A stretch of DNA of 64,000 bases from Xiphydria camelus (taxonomy: Eukaryota > Arthropoda > Insecta > Hymenoptera > Xiphydriidae). Under the pieces are notes generated by a model. That model had not been told where the DNA came from. It did not search any database and saw only the letters and a list, made by a program, of their open reading frames with translations. Below are positions 22,251 through 33,182 of the stretch, in pieces; the stretch's first letter is position 1, and each line of letters opens with the position of its first letter. A program made the position numbers and the translations under genes. The stretch is taken from NCBI GenBank assembly GCA_963678675.1, contig OY783194.1, positions 19,322,278 through 19,386,277 on the forward strand, read 5' to 3'.

Positions 22251-24396
22251 TTAATCAGAATATTCATCAATCCCGTCATCTGTATTCAGACATTTTTCGC
22301 ATATTGTTCTAGCGTGGAATTTCAAACACAAGTGCGTGTTACATTTTTGACAGTTATATGCAGAAAAAGTATTTTTTTTATTAAGGTCGTAGCATGGTTG
22401 ACATCTTTTTTTTTTTCTTGGCAGCTCTCGAGAGGCCAGCTTCCGGTGGAATTTCGCTTGCTTCCTGATCTGCTTCGGGCTGCTTGTACTTCTCTAACAT
22501 CGTCTTGATATCTCTTGGTAAATTTGTTAACTGCGCTCTTTTTTTCAATTGATCATCTAATAATTGTAGCCCCAAATTTTTTAGATAATCTCGTCGTGTG
22601 CAAAATTCGTTTTTATTGCCCAAAAAAATCACCCGAGAATTGACCCCTGCTATATTTAGCAGGTGAAAGAAAATCACCATGGGCCATCTTTTGGTAGATC
22701 TGCTGACATTATACGTAGCACAAAGCTTATCAAGAACATCAACGCCTGACTTTGTAGCGTTGTAAAATTGAATTATTTCTGGCTTTTTTTCCAAATCCGC
22801 TGCAACATTTTTGGAGCCAATATGCAAGCTTGACAAAAGAACAACCGTTTTTCCTTTTCTTGGGACGTACGAAACTAAAGTTTCATTTCTTGCATATCCA
22901 AAAATACTTTCATATTGATTACGTCCGTTGGGTGATATGAATGTAGCCGGAATTTCTCTTTTATTCTTACGAATCGTTCCTACGTAAGAAAGTTTTTTAG
23001 TTTCTAATTTTCTAACTAGTTCCAAGCTCGTAAACCAATTGTCTGCTGTTATGTTGCGACCAGATTTTAAAATTGGCTCGGATAATCTCATGACTACATC
23101 TGCAGGAGAATTGCTTTGTCTGAATGGTCCCTCCGGCTGTTAACCACAATAAATTTCCATATTTGCTGCATAAAATAATTTAGCATCGCTTAGACAGACA
23201 ATTTTTATGCCATATTTATTTGGCTTGGAAGGTATATACTGCCGGAAGCCACATCTTCCCCGAAACGCGGGCAGCATTTCATCTATTGTGACATTCTGTC
23301 CAAGATGATAATGAGTTTTGCAGTTTGCAATAAAGGAGGTAAATAGTTCTCTGACTGCTGCTAATTTATCAGTCGTACGTCGTATTTCTCTTGTTTGTTT
23401 ATTATCGAATCTCAAACATCTTAATAAAAACCTAAAACGTTTCTCAGACATGACCATTCTAAAGATATCAATTCCTAATCCATTTGATACCCAAAAATCA
23501 GCTAAATTCCGATGACCGCCTCGAAATACACCAGCTAGATACAGCAGTCCTAAAAACGCTTTTATTTCAATAACATCTGTTGGCAAACAATCTCTAACTC
23601 TTTGGAACTTTGCTTTTAGAGTATCTATATACTGATTTGTGCATTCAGCAAGCATAGTGAGAATATTCTCACTAAAAAATAGGTCCCAACAGTCTATTTC
23701 TGTTTTTGCATCTAATGCACTTTGACCAACAACGCCCGGTAATCTCGCCATGATATTATGTGGTCTCATTCGAGTTGGCTTGGCAGGAATTTTGTCCCAC
23801 CGAGTCCCATCTTTACCTAAGATAAACAACTTCATGTAACATAATATCCCCTTACTGCATGATTTTTTATATCTTCAAAAGAAAAATTCCTGTAGGTTAA
23901 TTTTGACTTTTTATAGAAGAAAATAACACTAAAAAACTATTTTTTACAAAAATTAATATTTATTTTCGATTGGCTGTCAAACTATTTATTTCCCAGAAAT
24001 AAAGTTTCATTTAGTAGGTAATGCAGATTTCATGTAAAATAAATGTAAATGGACAGATATTTGTGGTTAAATTTAGGCTATTGTTCAATAGATGGTGCAA
24101 ACAATCAAAATATTTCATATGCCATATATGGCACACCATGCAGTAAGGGGATATACGTAAAAGACAAATTATATTCACTCACTAAGAAAACAGTTTTCCT
24201 GCTGTTCTTCCTCAGATTCATTATCGCTGACCTCATGGTCCGTTTCAGAATCTGTTGACCTGGTTTCTACGTAGTCCTGTGTCTCAGAATCGTCAGACTC
24301 GTCTAAATCATCTTCAGGATCCTGATAAATTTCTTGTACGTCGGAATAAGTCACACGATTTAGTTCATCAATGCCCTCCGGACGATTTTTACTCAT
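22251..24396 (-). pseudogene. piggyBac transposase, interrupted
   Basis: The acidic N-terminus lies at 24396-24175 (MSKNRPEGIDELN, rich in D/E/S). After the MITE insertion the core starts at KLFILGKDGTRWDKIPAK (23835). VTIDEMLPAFRGRC carries the first Asp, ITADNWFTS the second and GVDVLDKLCATYNVSRSTKR the third. A TAA at 23142-23140 interrupts the frame, which continues with no shift (QPEGPFRQSNSP). In the T11 run near 22406-22416 the frame shifts. The shifted frame gives the cysteine-rich C-terminal domain (RCQPCYDL, YNCQKCNTHLCLKFHART, CEKCL) and a stop at 22251. Ligand pattern and length fit active piggyBac proteins, so only a few lesions separate this copy from an open gene. Confidence 0.87.
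23847..24151. mobile_element. 305-bp MITE inside piggyBac
   Basis: An 18-bp perfect inverted repeat that includes the flank, ATATCCCCTTACTGCATG (23844-23861) and its complement (24137-24154), bounds an AT-rich core. A TA duplication (23845-23846, 24152-24153) gives TCCCC...GGGGA ends. It has no coding capacity. Confidence 0.75.
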
Positions 24397-24939
24397 TTTT
24401 ATTACTGATATAGACTAAATTATTAGTCAAATAAACACTAAAGGCACGAAAATCAACTACACGCAGCTTAACGTACGTTTCTCACCAAGACCAAACTTAC
24501 GACTGAGGCGGACCGACAGTTACGAGAATAGTCGCATTGTATCTCTCAAGTACAAATTCGTGCGCCCGTGCGGTTTTATTTACATTGTAATCTTCCAGGT
24601 AAAGATCTGGTCTTATAAGCTTAGGACAGTGTTAAATATAAGTTACCTAAGGACTACTACAAACAATACAATTGTAACGTTATTCTGTTTTGAGAAATCT
24701 GTATAAATAACGTGCATGTATCTGTCAGGTACATGCGCGACTAATGGAAGGTTAATTATTCAAAATTATTCAACCGGTTGGCAGGATCTCGTTGCATACT
24801 CACAATTTTGAACACGGTCTGATTTGGCTACTAGTCAAAGCGATGTCCTTACCAAAAGTCAAAAGAGTAATGGATTATTAATCAAAATGATTTTATTTGG
24901 TAGCTGAATACTTAAATAAAGATTACAAATCTATTGGTT

Positions 24940-26023
24940 TTACAGCAAGTGTTCAAAGTGATGCCCTTCCACTTCAATGCATTTATTAAGTCGTCGATGG
25001 AACTCGGCTACACAGCTCAAAAGCATGTTTGGTGTTATAGCTGCACAAGCATTTCTTATGCGTTCCATCATATCGTCGCGATCAGTTGGGACTTGTTCGT
25101 ACACTCTGGATTTTAGGTATCCCCATAAAAAAAATCAGGCGACGTTAGGTCTGGTGATCTGGCAGGCCAACTTACCGGACCCCGTCTACCAATCCACCTA
25201 TTAGGATAACCGCGATCTAATTCTTCACGGGCTATTGCTGAATAATGGGCCGGACATCCATCGTGTTGAAACCACATGTTCTGCCGCACCGCGAGGGGTA
25301 CTTCTTCCAGCATAACAGGCAGCTCCTCTTCCAATAACCGGCGGTATCTTGCTCCATTTAATGTTCCTCCAATAAATATGGGGCCGATTAGTTTGTCGCC
25401 TATGATTCCGCACCAAACTTTTAGAGACCAGGGACGCTGATGCTCGACTTCACGTATCCAGTGCAGGTTTTCGACACTCCAGTAATGCATGTTATGGCGA
25501 TTGACGGCACCATGGTTTGTAAAACTGGACTCATCGGAGAACAATACGCGATCGAAGAACTGCGGATCCCTTTGCAGCTGTGCAAGCGCCCAATTGCAAA
25601 ATACCACTCGATTATGAAAGTCCTCCCCATGCAGTTCGTGATGCAAGGAGATATGGTAGGGGTGGTACTTGTGTCGTTTCAGGATGGTCCGAACACTGGA
25701 GAAGCACATATCTGAGTCTTCGGCGATTTGCCTGAGATGCTTGTTTTTGGATTATAAGCTATGGCAGCTAATACATTAATTTCATTATTCCCACGCGTAA
25801 CAGTAGCGGTACGAATTCTTTTTTTAGGCTTGACACTTCCCTCAGTAGTAAATTGGCGCACAACACGATAAATAGTAGCACGTGAGCGTACCCTTTCCGG
25901 GAAACATTCTGCATAAAGTGCAACCGTACCGGCTACATTTCTTCCAGCCTCTCCATAAATTAAAATGATCTCTATTTTCTCCTCTAACGGTAAATAATCC
26001 ATTATTACGCAGCTATTGCACAA
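24940..26023 (-). pseudogene. DDE_3 mariner-like (DD41D) transposase, two frameshifts
   Basis: The N-terminal HTH region (DUF4817-like) reads EKIEIILIYGEAGRNVAGTV. A frameshift near 25745 separates it from LRQIAEDSDMCFSSVRTILK. The core has LFSDESSF (first Asp), WFQHDGCPAHYS (second) and WPARSPDLT (third), with 41 residues between the last two catalytic Asp. At 25116-25125 a T run is one base short; the shifted frame then gives YLKSRVYEQVPTDRDDMMER and ends GHHFEHLL, stop at 24940. The family matches the transposases at 11.7, 31.6, 33.2 and 40.9 kb. Confidence 0.85.
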
Positions 26024-26101
26024 AAAGTTACACTTGCTGTTACAACTCCTTTAGCAGGGATCACGCAAAGAATTTGTCGCGCTCAACAAGTTGGGACAAG
26101 T

Positions 26102-26289
26102 CGTACAATAACATTCACTAATGCCTTCTTTCCGGCTTTAAGTTAGGTTTCCGAAAGAGTGATGACTTTCTATGGTATGAATTGTCAACTGTTTTAGCTG
26201 ACAGTCATGAAATTTTTGTAGAAATCTATCGCTTTTTTGAAAACCTAACTTCAAGCCGGAAAGAAGGCATTAGTGAATGTTACTGTACG
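26102..26289. repeat. fold-back MITE inside the mariner-like element
   Basis: Arms of about 49 bp (26102-26150 and 26241-26289) are complementary with two visible mismatches. The core motif is ACATTCACTAATGCCTTCTT. The 90-bp loop has no coding capacity. Confidence 0.8.
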
Positions 26290-26751
26290 CACCGGCGTAA
26301 TGTGCCATTGTCGAATAGAGCATCAACGGGCGGGAATCCAACAAAATGTTTCAAATAAAAGTTATTCATTTTTTTATGTACTATCGAATACCCCCCCTTT
26401 CACCCTTAAGGAGGGGTAGGGGGTGGCTAGCGCTAGCACTAAATGATGTCCCCTTCGGCAACATTCACTTTCTATTCAGGATATTTTGTCGTGCAATACG
26501 TATTTTTCGACATATTGAGTTGTCTCAAGTTAAAAAAATCACCCTGTATAAGTCAATAAAAATCAAAATAAATCAATAAGTGAGGCTACGAAGGTAGTGT
26601 TACACCATTTATTAATGTCTCTCGAAAATCTTTACATCCTACAATTTATTTTGTAATCGAGTGTTATTGGTTGATTGGTTGGTCGTAATGTATGTTTTCT
26701 AATTTACCAGATAATTCTCACAAGGCTCGAAAAAGTTAGATTACTAACAAG

Positions 26752-27310
26752 GAGAGAATTCGAGGTGTACCTCACCGATTTTCTTCATTCTGCGATATGT
26801 TGTAGTATATCAAAAAACATTAGACACATTTTTTTGTACGTGCTAATTCGCTCATTTAAGGGGTGAAAATCACCCCTAAACTTGACCCCCTAAAACCAAT
26901 TTCCTACGATTTCTCAAAAACTACGTTGAATTTCTTAATGAAACAAATTGAATATTATTCCTTATCGAAAGACGATGACATGTGAAGTACTTTTACACTC
27001 GGGGGTTCCATGCCTCATTTTTCGTAGGGGTAAAAATAAGTTTTTCCACAATTTTTTCGCTACAGATGTTACCAAATTTATTAAATCTGGATAATAATTA
27101 TTCTATTTAAAATAAAAAAAGAAATTAAAGTTGACATATTTCGCGTTTAAAAAAAAACGCTCGAAAGGGCAAACTACCCCTAAATTAAATGTATTTTATT
27201 TTTAATAAAAAAATTCTTATTTTCTTCATTCTGCGATATGTTTTAGTATATCAAAAAACATTAGACGTATCTTTTTTTCTTACGTGTTAATTCGGTCATT
27301 TAAGTGGTGA
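26752..27310 (+). repeat. interspersed repeat (GGTGTACCTCACCGA family), with a partial second copy
   Basis: The block 26752-27060 recurs in inverted orientation at 53310-53613 with strong similarity, including TTCATTCTGCGATATGTTGT and ACACTCGGGGGTT. A partial direct copy of its start lies at 27216-27310. No gene is seen. Confidence 0.75.
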
Positions 27311-27393
27311 ATTAAATGATCATTTATTACCATTGCTATAAATACATTTAATATTCTTTATTTTCAATGTTTGATCGTACTATAATTTGACAA

Positions 27394-28790
27394 TTATCAA
27401 TTTTTATAACTTGAACAGTAATGATAATCATGAAAAAAATGTTTAAGACATAATGATTTTTTACACCATGAACATCTAACAATTGCAATATTAGAGCAGC
27501 CCTCTATTTCACAGTATACATTAGTGTCCTCTCCAAAACCATATTCAACCGGGTTCTCAAAATCATTTGGTTTTTCATTAGTATAGCCAATTTTAAACCA
27601 CGAATATTTGAATAAATGTATGTATCGTGGAGAAGATAACTGATTGTGAACCAAAGATTGGAGTTTGATGATGTTGTTTCTTAAGTGGAGATTTAAATCT
27701 TCATTCATCAGTATTACATTATCAAAAAAATGTCTAACATAATTCTTCCATATTCTAAAGCCATATACATCTAAAATGGCTGTATTTTACCAGTTGTACC
27801 TTTCGGAATGATTTTTAAAGCGATTTCTTTATTAGGAGGAGTTGCTTCCTGTACAACAGCAGAGCAATGTCCACTCCACGAATCAACCAGCAAAACGCTT
27901 GACGCTCCAACATTTGGAAAATATACATCTTTCAGCCAAGTTTTAAAATGATCTGAAAATATGTCAAATTTTAAGCAATTTTAATTATGTATGCAAAGTA
28001 GTGTGTCGAATGTAAAATTTCGCTGTTAATACCTGAAGTCAGTTTTCCTGATTTAGCAGCCATAATATAAACGTTAGGATGTCTAAATAAACTCTCTTCT
28101 ACTAATGGTCCAAATTCACCACTTCTTTCCTTCAGTACAATAAAAAGTGATGACATGAGCTTTCCATCACCTGATACCATTGGCTGAATGGTGTAACTGT
28201 GGGTCGTTGAAGTAACAGACTGTACTAAACATTGAATTTGTTGTTGTCCTTCAACTGCTAAAGTCCGTAAAGAATGTATTTCTAACTGAAACCCACTCTG
28301 ATCTGAATTAAAAACGTTCTCTATACCTTTCTCTTGAATTACTTGTTTCTTTTCAGCTACAAAAGCATCAGCTTTTCTTCGTAAATAGTCAGCACCTTCA
28401 AGCGTTTTTTTAGTAACGAATTTATTTATTTTTGTGCTCACAATTCTATGGGCTTTTTTAAAATTATGTACCCACTGATGTGAAGCTTTGAAACGTAAAT
28501 CTTCGTTTCCGATATCTTTTTGCGCCTATAAAGCCCATTTTTGCAAATCTCTGTCATGTATAATATGACCGGCATAAAAAATAGACCTTTTTAAATTTTC
28601 CAAAATAAATGTAGAGATTCTTTCTATTTTTTCTCTATAAGTTCCTCCTTTATTTAGCGTATGTGCCCAGTGTTTTAATTGGGTTATCGATTGAACTTTC
28701 CGGAACCTATTTTGTACAGTTCTTAATGCAAGATTTTTTGTAACTCCACTTCTCCAGAATTCTACAGCTTTTGTGCTTTATAATTGTGAG
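27394..28790 (-). pseudogene. DDE_1-like transposase remnant, C-terminal part
   Basis: Reading from the giant repeat leftwards the frame gives KAVEFWRSGVTKNLALRTVQ, LKHWAHTLNKGGTYREK, IHDRDLQKWAL, an in-frame TAG near 28530, then QKDIGNEDLRF and FNSDQSGFQLEIHSLRTL (first acid). An 80-bp intron follows (28032-27953), joining KLTS to DHFKTWLKD. Exon 2 has VLLVDSWSGHC (second acid) and PKGTTGKIQP. A frameshift near 27774 precedes LDVYGFRIWKN and a C-terminal Cys/His cluster (CSWCKKSLCLKHFFHDYHYC), with the stop at 27397. The protein continues at 37015-37270 beyond the inverted repeat. Confidence 0.65.
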
Positions 28791-28919
28791 ATAATTCTTC
28801 AGAATCTTTTGTGTACACTTGTATAAGTTTTCATCTACCGTATGTCCAATGGCTAGTCGAGCAGGTGCAGCGACCTGAATTTTTCTGAAATTTGACTTCG
28901 GCAGTGTTTTAGTTAGAGT

Positions 28920-30290
28920 TGGCTTTGGAAGATGGCGCTACGTACGAGCAAAATATTTGAAATGGTAAAAGCGGGTGGTAGATAAATGCGGGAGAAGTGA
29001 AGTGTAACCTCAAAATTGTGAATGTTGGAATAATGGTGAGTAATTGTTTGAAACGATAAGACATAATAATTCGGGTTTCTTTTCGACGTTCAACCAAATA
29101 ACACGACTGATATTTAATTGCAGAGAGAAGCTGATGCGACTGTTAGTCTTGGAGGAAGGAGCTACCGTCAACGTGGTCCTCACCAGAGTGGTCGAGCTCT
29201 GCCTCGTCGACGAAAGGTGCAATTGAAATGAAATTAAAGTCTGAGTCAAGGTGAAAATTGGAAGACATGGAAAGAAAACGCGGCAGAGTCGCCGACAGAA
29301 GGAGTGAGTAAAGTGCGAAAGAAAAGTGCAGTGACGCAGAAAAACCACGTGGAAGACAGTGACGAACAGCAGCAGCAGCTGGTCGACACTGCTCAACTCC
29401 GCACCAGCTCCTGAATGATATCTCGCCGATCGCGATACGCGGCCGCTCCGATGGACAATGATTCCAGACATTCGAGTCGTAGTAGCAGCAAGGACAGCAG
29501 CAGCAGCAGCAGCGTCAACGGCAGGGGCACTCTTTTAAAGCAAAGGCAGTCCAAGACCGACTCGAATAGCTGTAAGAGAAAGACGCATCGGCGGAAACAT
29601 GAAATATCGAAGCAAGACTTGCAATGAGAGTGTGGTAAAAGGAAGAAAAAAATGACAGAGACGAGGCGACGAGACAGAGGAGGAAGTCATCACCACGAAG
29701 GGTTCCTGAAACGGTACCAGTACTAGCAACGTGTGTGAAGAGTTCAAAAGAACGGGCCATCTACACCCAGTCGCAAATCATGCAGAGTTCCTGTGACACC
29801 CGACAGCGGCATCACGTCAGGAGTATGAACGGTGGAGAAGAACGGGAGCCTCGCTGAAAAAGGAAGGAGCAGTGTTGGCGATGGCGGTGACAGCCCGGAT
29901 CATGAGCAAAGGCTGAAGAACCTTGAGCGTTTTGGATAAGAAGTGGACGTGACTCGAAGCAGTTATCGTAATCAATTTACGCCGACACTGGTGCCGTAGC
30001 CAATCTCGATCACAATGGATTCTTCCAACTAGAGGCGGTTTCTATATCACTCGTCGCCGTTGATCCTTTCCCTCTTAATCCTTGTACATAATGCATCTGT
30101 TAATATGAAGTTTGATCCGAAACCCTTCCATCCTTCCTATTGTAACACTCTCGTAACAATACGGTCTGATTATTTTATATTCATAAGGTTTTATCAGCTT
30201 TACGCGTTATTCCTCGTTGTTTTCGTTATTTAACCTTGCATTCATACATTATTACTGATGGATTATTAATAAATTAATTCATGAAAGTGA
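28920..30290 (+). other. host-gene-like segment (possible captured transcript region), left arm
   Basis: On the plus strand ATGGTGAGTAATTG looks like a splice donor (about 29037) and TTTAATTGCAG an acceptor (about 29123). A Ser-rich reading frame follows at 29415-29627 (MISRRSRYAAAPMDND, then SSSKDSSSSSSVNGR, and a basic KRKTHRRKHE). Past its stop, short coding-like stretches recur in other frames (SPDHEQRLKNLERF near 29910). CG content and codon look differ from the AT-rich flanks. I cannot name a parent gene. It may be a captured and decayed host gene or simply non-coding sequence. Confidence 0.3.
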
Positions 30291-31131
30291 CTCTACTGGC
30301 TTGTGCTATTTTTCGTCCGGTATTTCCTTCCGCAAGATATTTGGATAAATGTACCCCTTCGATCTTGAAGAGTTTGGTTGGAATAAGCAAGACGGATAGT
30401 GGACAGAGTTTAGGCATTAGGAGGCATACAAGATGTCACAATCAGCGGGACAGGATTTCGTGTAATCATGATTTATTAGAATTTTTTCATTCATAAAATT
30501 AGCTCCCGCAGGGGAAATTACATTTTGAACTGTAAACTATGAGATAGATGTATCTCATCTAGAGAGCTACTAATGAAGTATAAAATATCAATTGAACACA
30601 GATTTGTTGATACAGAAACGATTACTATCCACTTCGTTGTTCAAATGCCCCCGCGATCGGATCAATTAAAAATAACGTTAAAGAACCACAACACGATGAT
30701 TTCTACACCGACATTTGCGGGAACGGCTCGTAATATCTTATATCAAGGCAACTACATCGCGACTTTTTCTGTTCCGCGATAGGCTTCGCTTCCTGAAACA
30801 ATGTTACGTTCAATCGTCGTCGTCTCCCAGTCCCAGGCTTTCCACAGATATCGGTCACAGACAATGTACCACCGCTGGGAGGAGGGGGATCGGCTGAACG
30901 AGCAGTAGGGCGAGGCGGAGATGGAGGTTTTTCTGTGTGCGTGTGGAGGTGGGGGTGGGGGGGGGGGGGCGGCGGCGGCGGCTCGGTTGGGGATTAGTAC
31001 CTCCCTCAGATTTCTGTGGAAAATTATAATAAAATATAATACATAACCGCGTCCGCGTCTCCTTACTCTCCACCGTCGTTCCTCGTCGCTCGTCTTCCTT
31101 TTGAAGGTGACTTGCAAGGAAACCGTTTCAT

Positions 31132-31318
31132 GTGTACCTCGCCGATTTCGTTCATTCTGTTATTATGGTATTCGACAACAAGGTCTAAGAGAGAGATACG
31201 TATTTCTCTTCTCAGCTTATAAAGTTTCTCCGCAGAATCCGCAGATTAAAAAAAACGTGTCTCTTACATTTTGATGTAGAATAACAATATCAGAATGAAC
31301 GAGGTCGGCGAGGTACAC
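31132..31318. repeat. 187-bp MITE in the left arm
   Basis: The ends are GTGTACCTCGCCGATTTCGT and the complement of GTGTACCTCGCCGACCTCGT; the core is AT-rich. The start resembles the repeat at 26752 (GGTGTACCTCACCGA). A mirrored copy lies at 34519-34705. Confidence 0.75.
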
Positions 31319-31589
31319 CGGAGACAGTATTACTTTGTTAGATAAGTTTGTAGGTGATTCTACTAATTGTATGCCAATTGTCAGCTACTCCAGTGTGGAG
31401 TATTACCAGGAGATGCCACGAGGAGGCCAATTGACACGTTACACGAATTTCGTACGACCTTTTTATCAATTTCTGAGGTTTACGAATTTCGTGTAACTTG
31501 ATCTCCCACCCTACCGCCCTCGCTGCATGCGACTCCGAAGGCCGAATGGTGTTGGGGCTTGAGGGTAGTGGGTCTCGTCCAGCACGTGC

Positions 31590-32654
31590 TCACAGCAGAT
31601 GTTCTATGTGCCCTCCTCTGATTTCCTCTCGACATTGATATCGTATGCGCTCCTCTAAGTTTTCTTGCGTATTCCGCAACATATTTCGGGGAATGGCGGC
31701 ACATTCTTGTTGAATCAACCTTTTCAGGTGATCGACGCTCTCAATTATTCGCACCCCATCATAAATTTTCATCTTGAGGTAACCCCATAAAAAAAAGTCC
31801 AGTGGAGTAAGGTCGGGCGATCGAGGTGGCCACTCTGTTGGCGCTCTTAATCCAATCCAACGAGCTTCGCCAAAGACATCATTCAATAGTTCAGTAACTC
31901 TTTGACTTGAGTGTGGCGGTGCGCCATCGTGTTGAAAAATGACCTCCTGATCGTCCATCACTTCAAGAATAGCTGGCAGTATTTGATGCTCCAAGAGGTC
32001 CAAATAGGATTGAGCATTTAAATTTCCGTCTATAAAAATAGGACCAACAATTTTATCGCCAAGGATCCCCGCCCATACGTTCACTTTCTGCTTATTTTGC
32101 ACATTTTGCTCGCGAAGAATATGAGGATTCCTAGCGCACCAGTATCTATGAAAATGTGACCGTACTTCACCATTCACAAAGAAAGTACATTCATCTGTAA
32201 AGCAGATACTTTGTAACACATCGGGTTGTCGGTCCATTCGTTGCAGCATCGTTTGGCAAAACGTCAATCTTCTTTGGCGATCACCGCGATGAGGTAACGC
32301 TTGGTGCGTCTGTCCTTTATAATTCTTGATTTTATTTAATCGCAGCACTCGTTGCACAGTGGACTTGGGAATCCCTGTTTGTCGCGATATCCCTCTAATC
32401 GACTGCTTCATGTTGTTTTCCACGATCTGGAGAATGGTTCTTTCAACTACCGGATCTACTTTCGGGCGTCCTGGATTTAGTAGATTCACGGTCGACCCCG
32501 TCCTTTGAAATTTTCGTAGTATCACCGACACCGTTGGAGCACTCAATTGGCACTCTGGATGTCTCTCCCGAAAAATGTGTACCACTTCACGGTGTGGTAA
32601 TTGCGCCGCCAACATCACTATCTCCGCCTTCTCGGCCTCGGTATAGCGTCGCAT
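31590..32654 (-). CDS. intact DDE_3 mariner-like transposase (DD42D), left arm copy
   Basis: An intact 354-residue frame starts at MRRYTEAEKAEIVML. The N-terminus has two helix-turn-helix motifs (REVVHIFRERHPECQLSAPT; RGISRQTGIPKSTVQRVLRL, about 90-110). The catalytic core has ICFTDECTFFV (first Asp), VIFQHDGAPPHS (second) and WPPRSPDLTPLDFFLWG (third), with 42 residues between the last two. No frameshift or stop is seen. Its 5' end points to the centre of the inverted repeat. The mirror copy differs by one visible residue (Pro40 here, Ser40 there). It is likely to encode an active enzyme if expressed. Confidence 0.9.
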   Translation of the reverse strand: MRRYTEAEKAEIVMLAAQLPHREVVHIFRERHPECQLSAPTVSVILRKFQRTGSTVNLLNPGRPKVDPVVERTILQIVENNMKQSIRGISRQTGIPKSTVQRVLRLNKIKNYKGQTHQALPHRGDRQRRLTFCQTMLQRMDRQPDVLQSICFTDECTFFVNGEVRSHFHRYWCARNPHILREQNVQNKQKVNVWAGILGDKIVGPIFIDGNLNAQSYLDLLEHQILPAILEVMDDQEVIFQHDGAPPHSSQRVTELLNDVFGEARWIGLRAPTEWPPRSPDLTPLDFFLWGYLKMKIYDGVRIIESVDHLKRLIQQECAAIPRNMLRNTQENLEERIRYQCREEIRGGHIEHLL

Positions 32655-32896
32655 TGTTTTTCAGTCACTGGCGCGCTTACACTGCACTAATGATGCACAA
32701 AAACTACGAACACTCTATCGATACGGGAATGCTCGAAAACTCCTTTTGCTACTTGAGTTCGCTAAGATGACCTGTCTTCACCTACGGCTCAGATGTACGA
32801 CAGTGGAGCTCTTTCTCTACACGGCACTTCAACTCTGTACCGCACTGATTTGAAACATTTGAATCACATAACAGAGAACCATACTTTTCAGGAAAG

Positions 32897-32940
32897 ACAA
32901 AAAACTAATAAATAGCCTAACTAGAAAACAGCATCTACTT
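32897..32940. other. 44-bp asymmetric spacer at the centre of the inverted repeat
   Basis: An AT-rich single-copy stretch between CAGGAAAG (ending 32896) and CTTTCCTG (starting 32941). It is the only unpaired part of the 8.17-kb structure and does not match the usual sequencing hairpin adapter as I know it. Confidence 0.85.
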
Positions 32941-33182
32941 CTTTCCTGAAAAGTATGGTTCTCTGTTATGTGATTCAAATGTTTCAAATCAATGCGGTAC
33001 AGAGTTGAAGTGCCGTGTAGAGAAAGAGCTCCACTGTCATACATCTGAGCCGTAGGTGAAGACAGGTCATCTTAGCGAACTCAAGTAGCAAAAGGAGTTT
33101 TCGAGCATTCCCGTATCGATAGAGTGTTCGTAGTTTTTGTGCATCATTAGTGCAGTGTAAGCGCGCCAGTGACTGAAAAACA

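Larger units (their letters stand above)
22066..24755 (-). mobile_element. piggyBac element, TTAA target
   Basis: TTAA is present at 22066-22069 and 24752-24755. The element (22070-24751) has perfect 17-bp ends, CCTTCCATTAGTCGCGC and its complement. It lies within the mariner-like element between the transposase stop (24940) and the left TIR. The transposase has a nonsense codon and homopolymer damage, and a small MITE is inserted in its 5' part. Confidence 0.92.
21789..26548 (-). mobile_element. mariner-like (DD41D) element with long TIRs and nested piggyBac
   Basis: The element proper is 21791-26546, flanked by TA on each side. The ends match as inverted repeats for about 160 bp and then, after a roughly 45-bp indel, on to about 22040 and 26345. 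They start CAGGGTGATTTTGTTAACTT on the left; the right has TTTTTT in the middle of the same motif. The transposase gene lies at the right. A piggyBac (22070-24751) and a fold-back repeat (26102-26289) are inserted inside. Confidence 0.85.
28836..32896 (+). repeat. left arm of the giant inverted repeat
   Basis: Order from the outside in: host-like exon segment (about 28920-30290), a G-rich microsatellite (30947-30969), a 187-bp MITE, a small 17-bp inverted repeat (31438-31454 and 31481-31497), then the transposase on the minus strand. Confidence 0.9.

Noticed and set aside
24977..25715. Plus-strand frames over the DD41D transposase
   Set aside because: These are antisense shadows of the transposase; the minus frame carries all catalytic motifs.
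29010..29471. 153-codon frame on the minus strand of the left arm
   Set aside because: It has no domain pattern and lies opposite the splice-like signals and Ser-rich frame. The mirror copy in the right arm exists only because the arms are copies.
30752..31117. Pro/Arg-rich frames over the poly-G tract
   Set aside because: They are produced by the G/C microsatellite and change with run length between the arms.
32897..32940. The palindrome as a sequencing hairpin-adapter artefact
   Set aside because: The 44-bp spacer is ordinary AT-rich sequence and not the adapter as I know it, and the arms differ at several bases. An assembly fault of another kind remains possible and is listed as a check.
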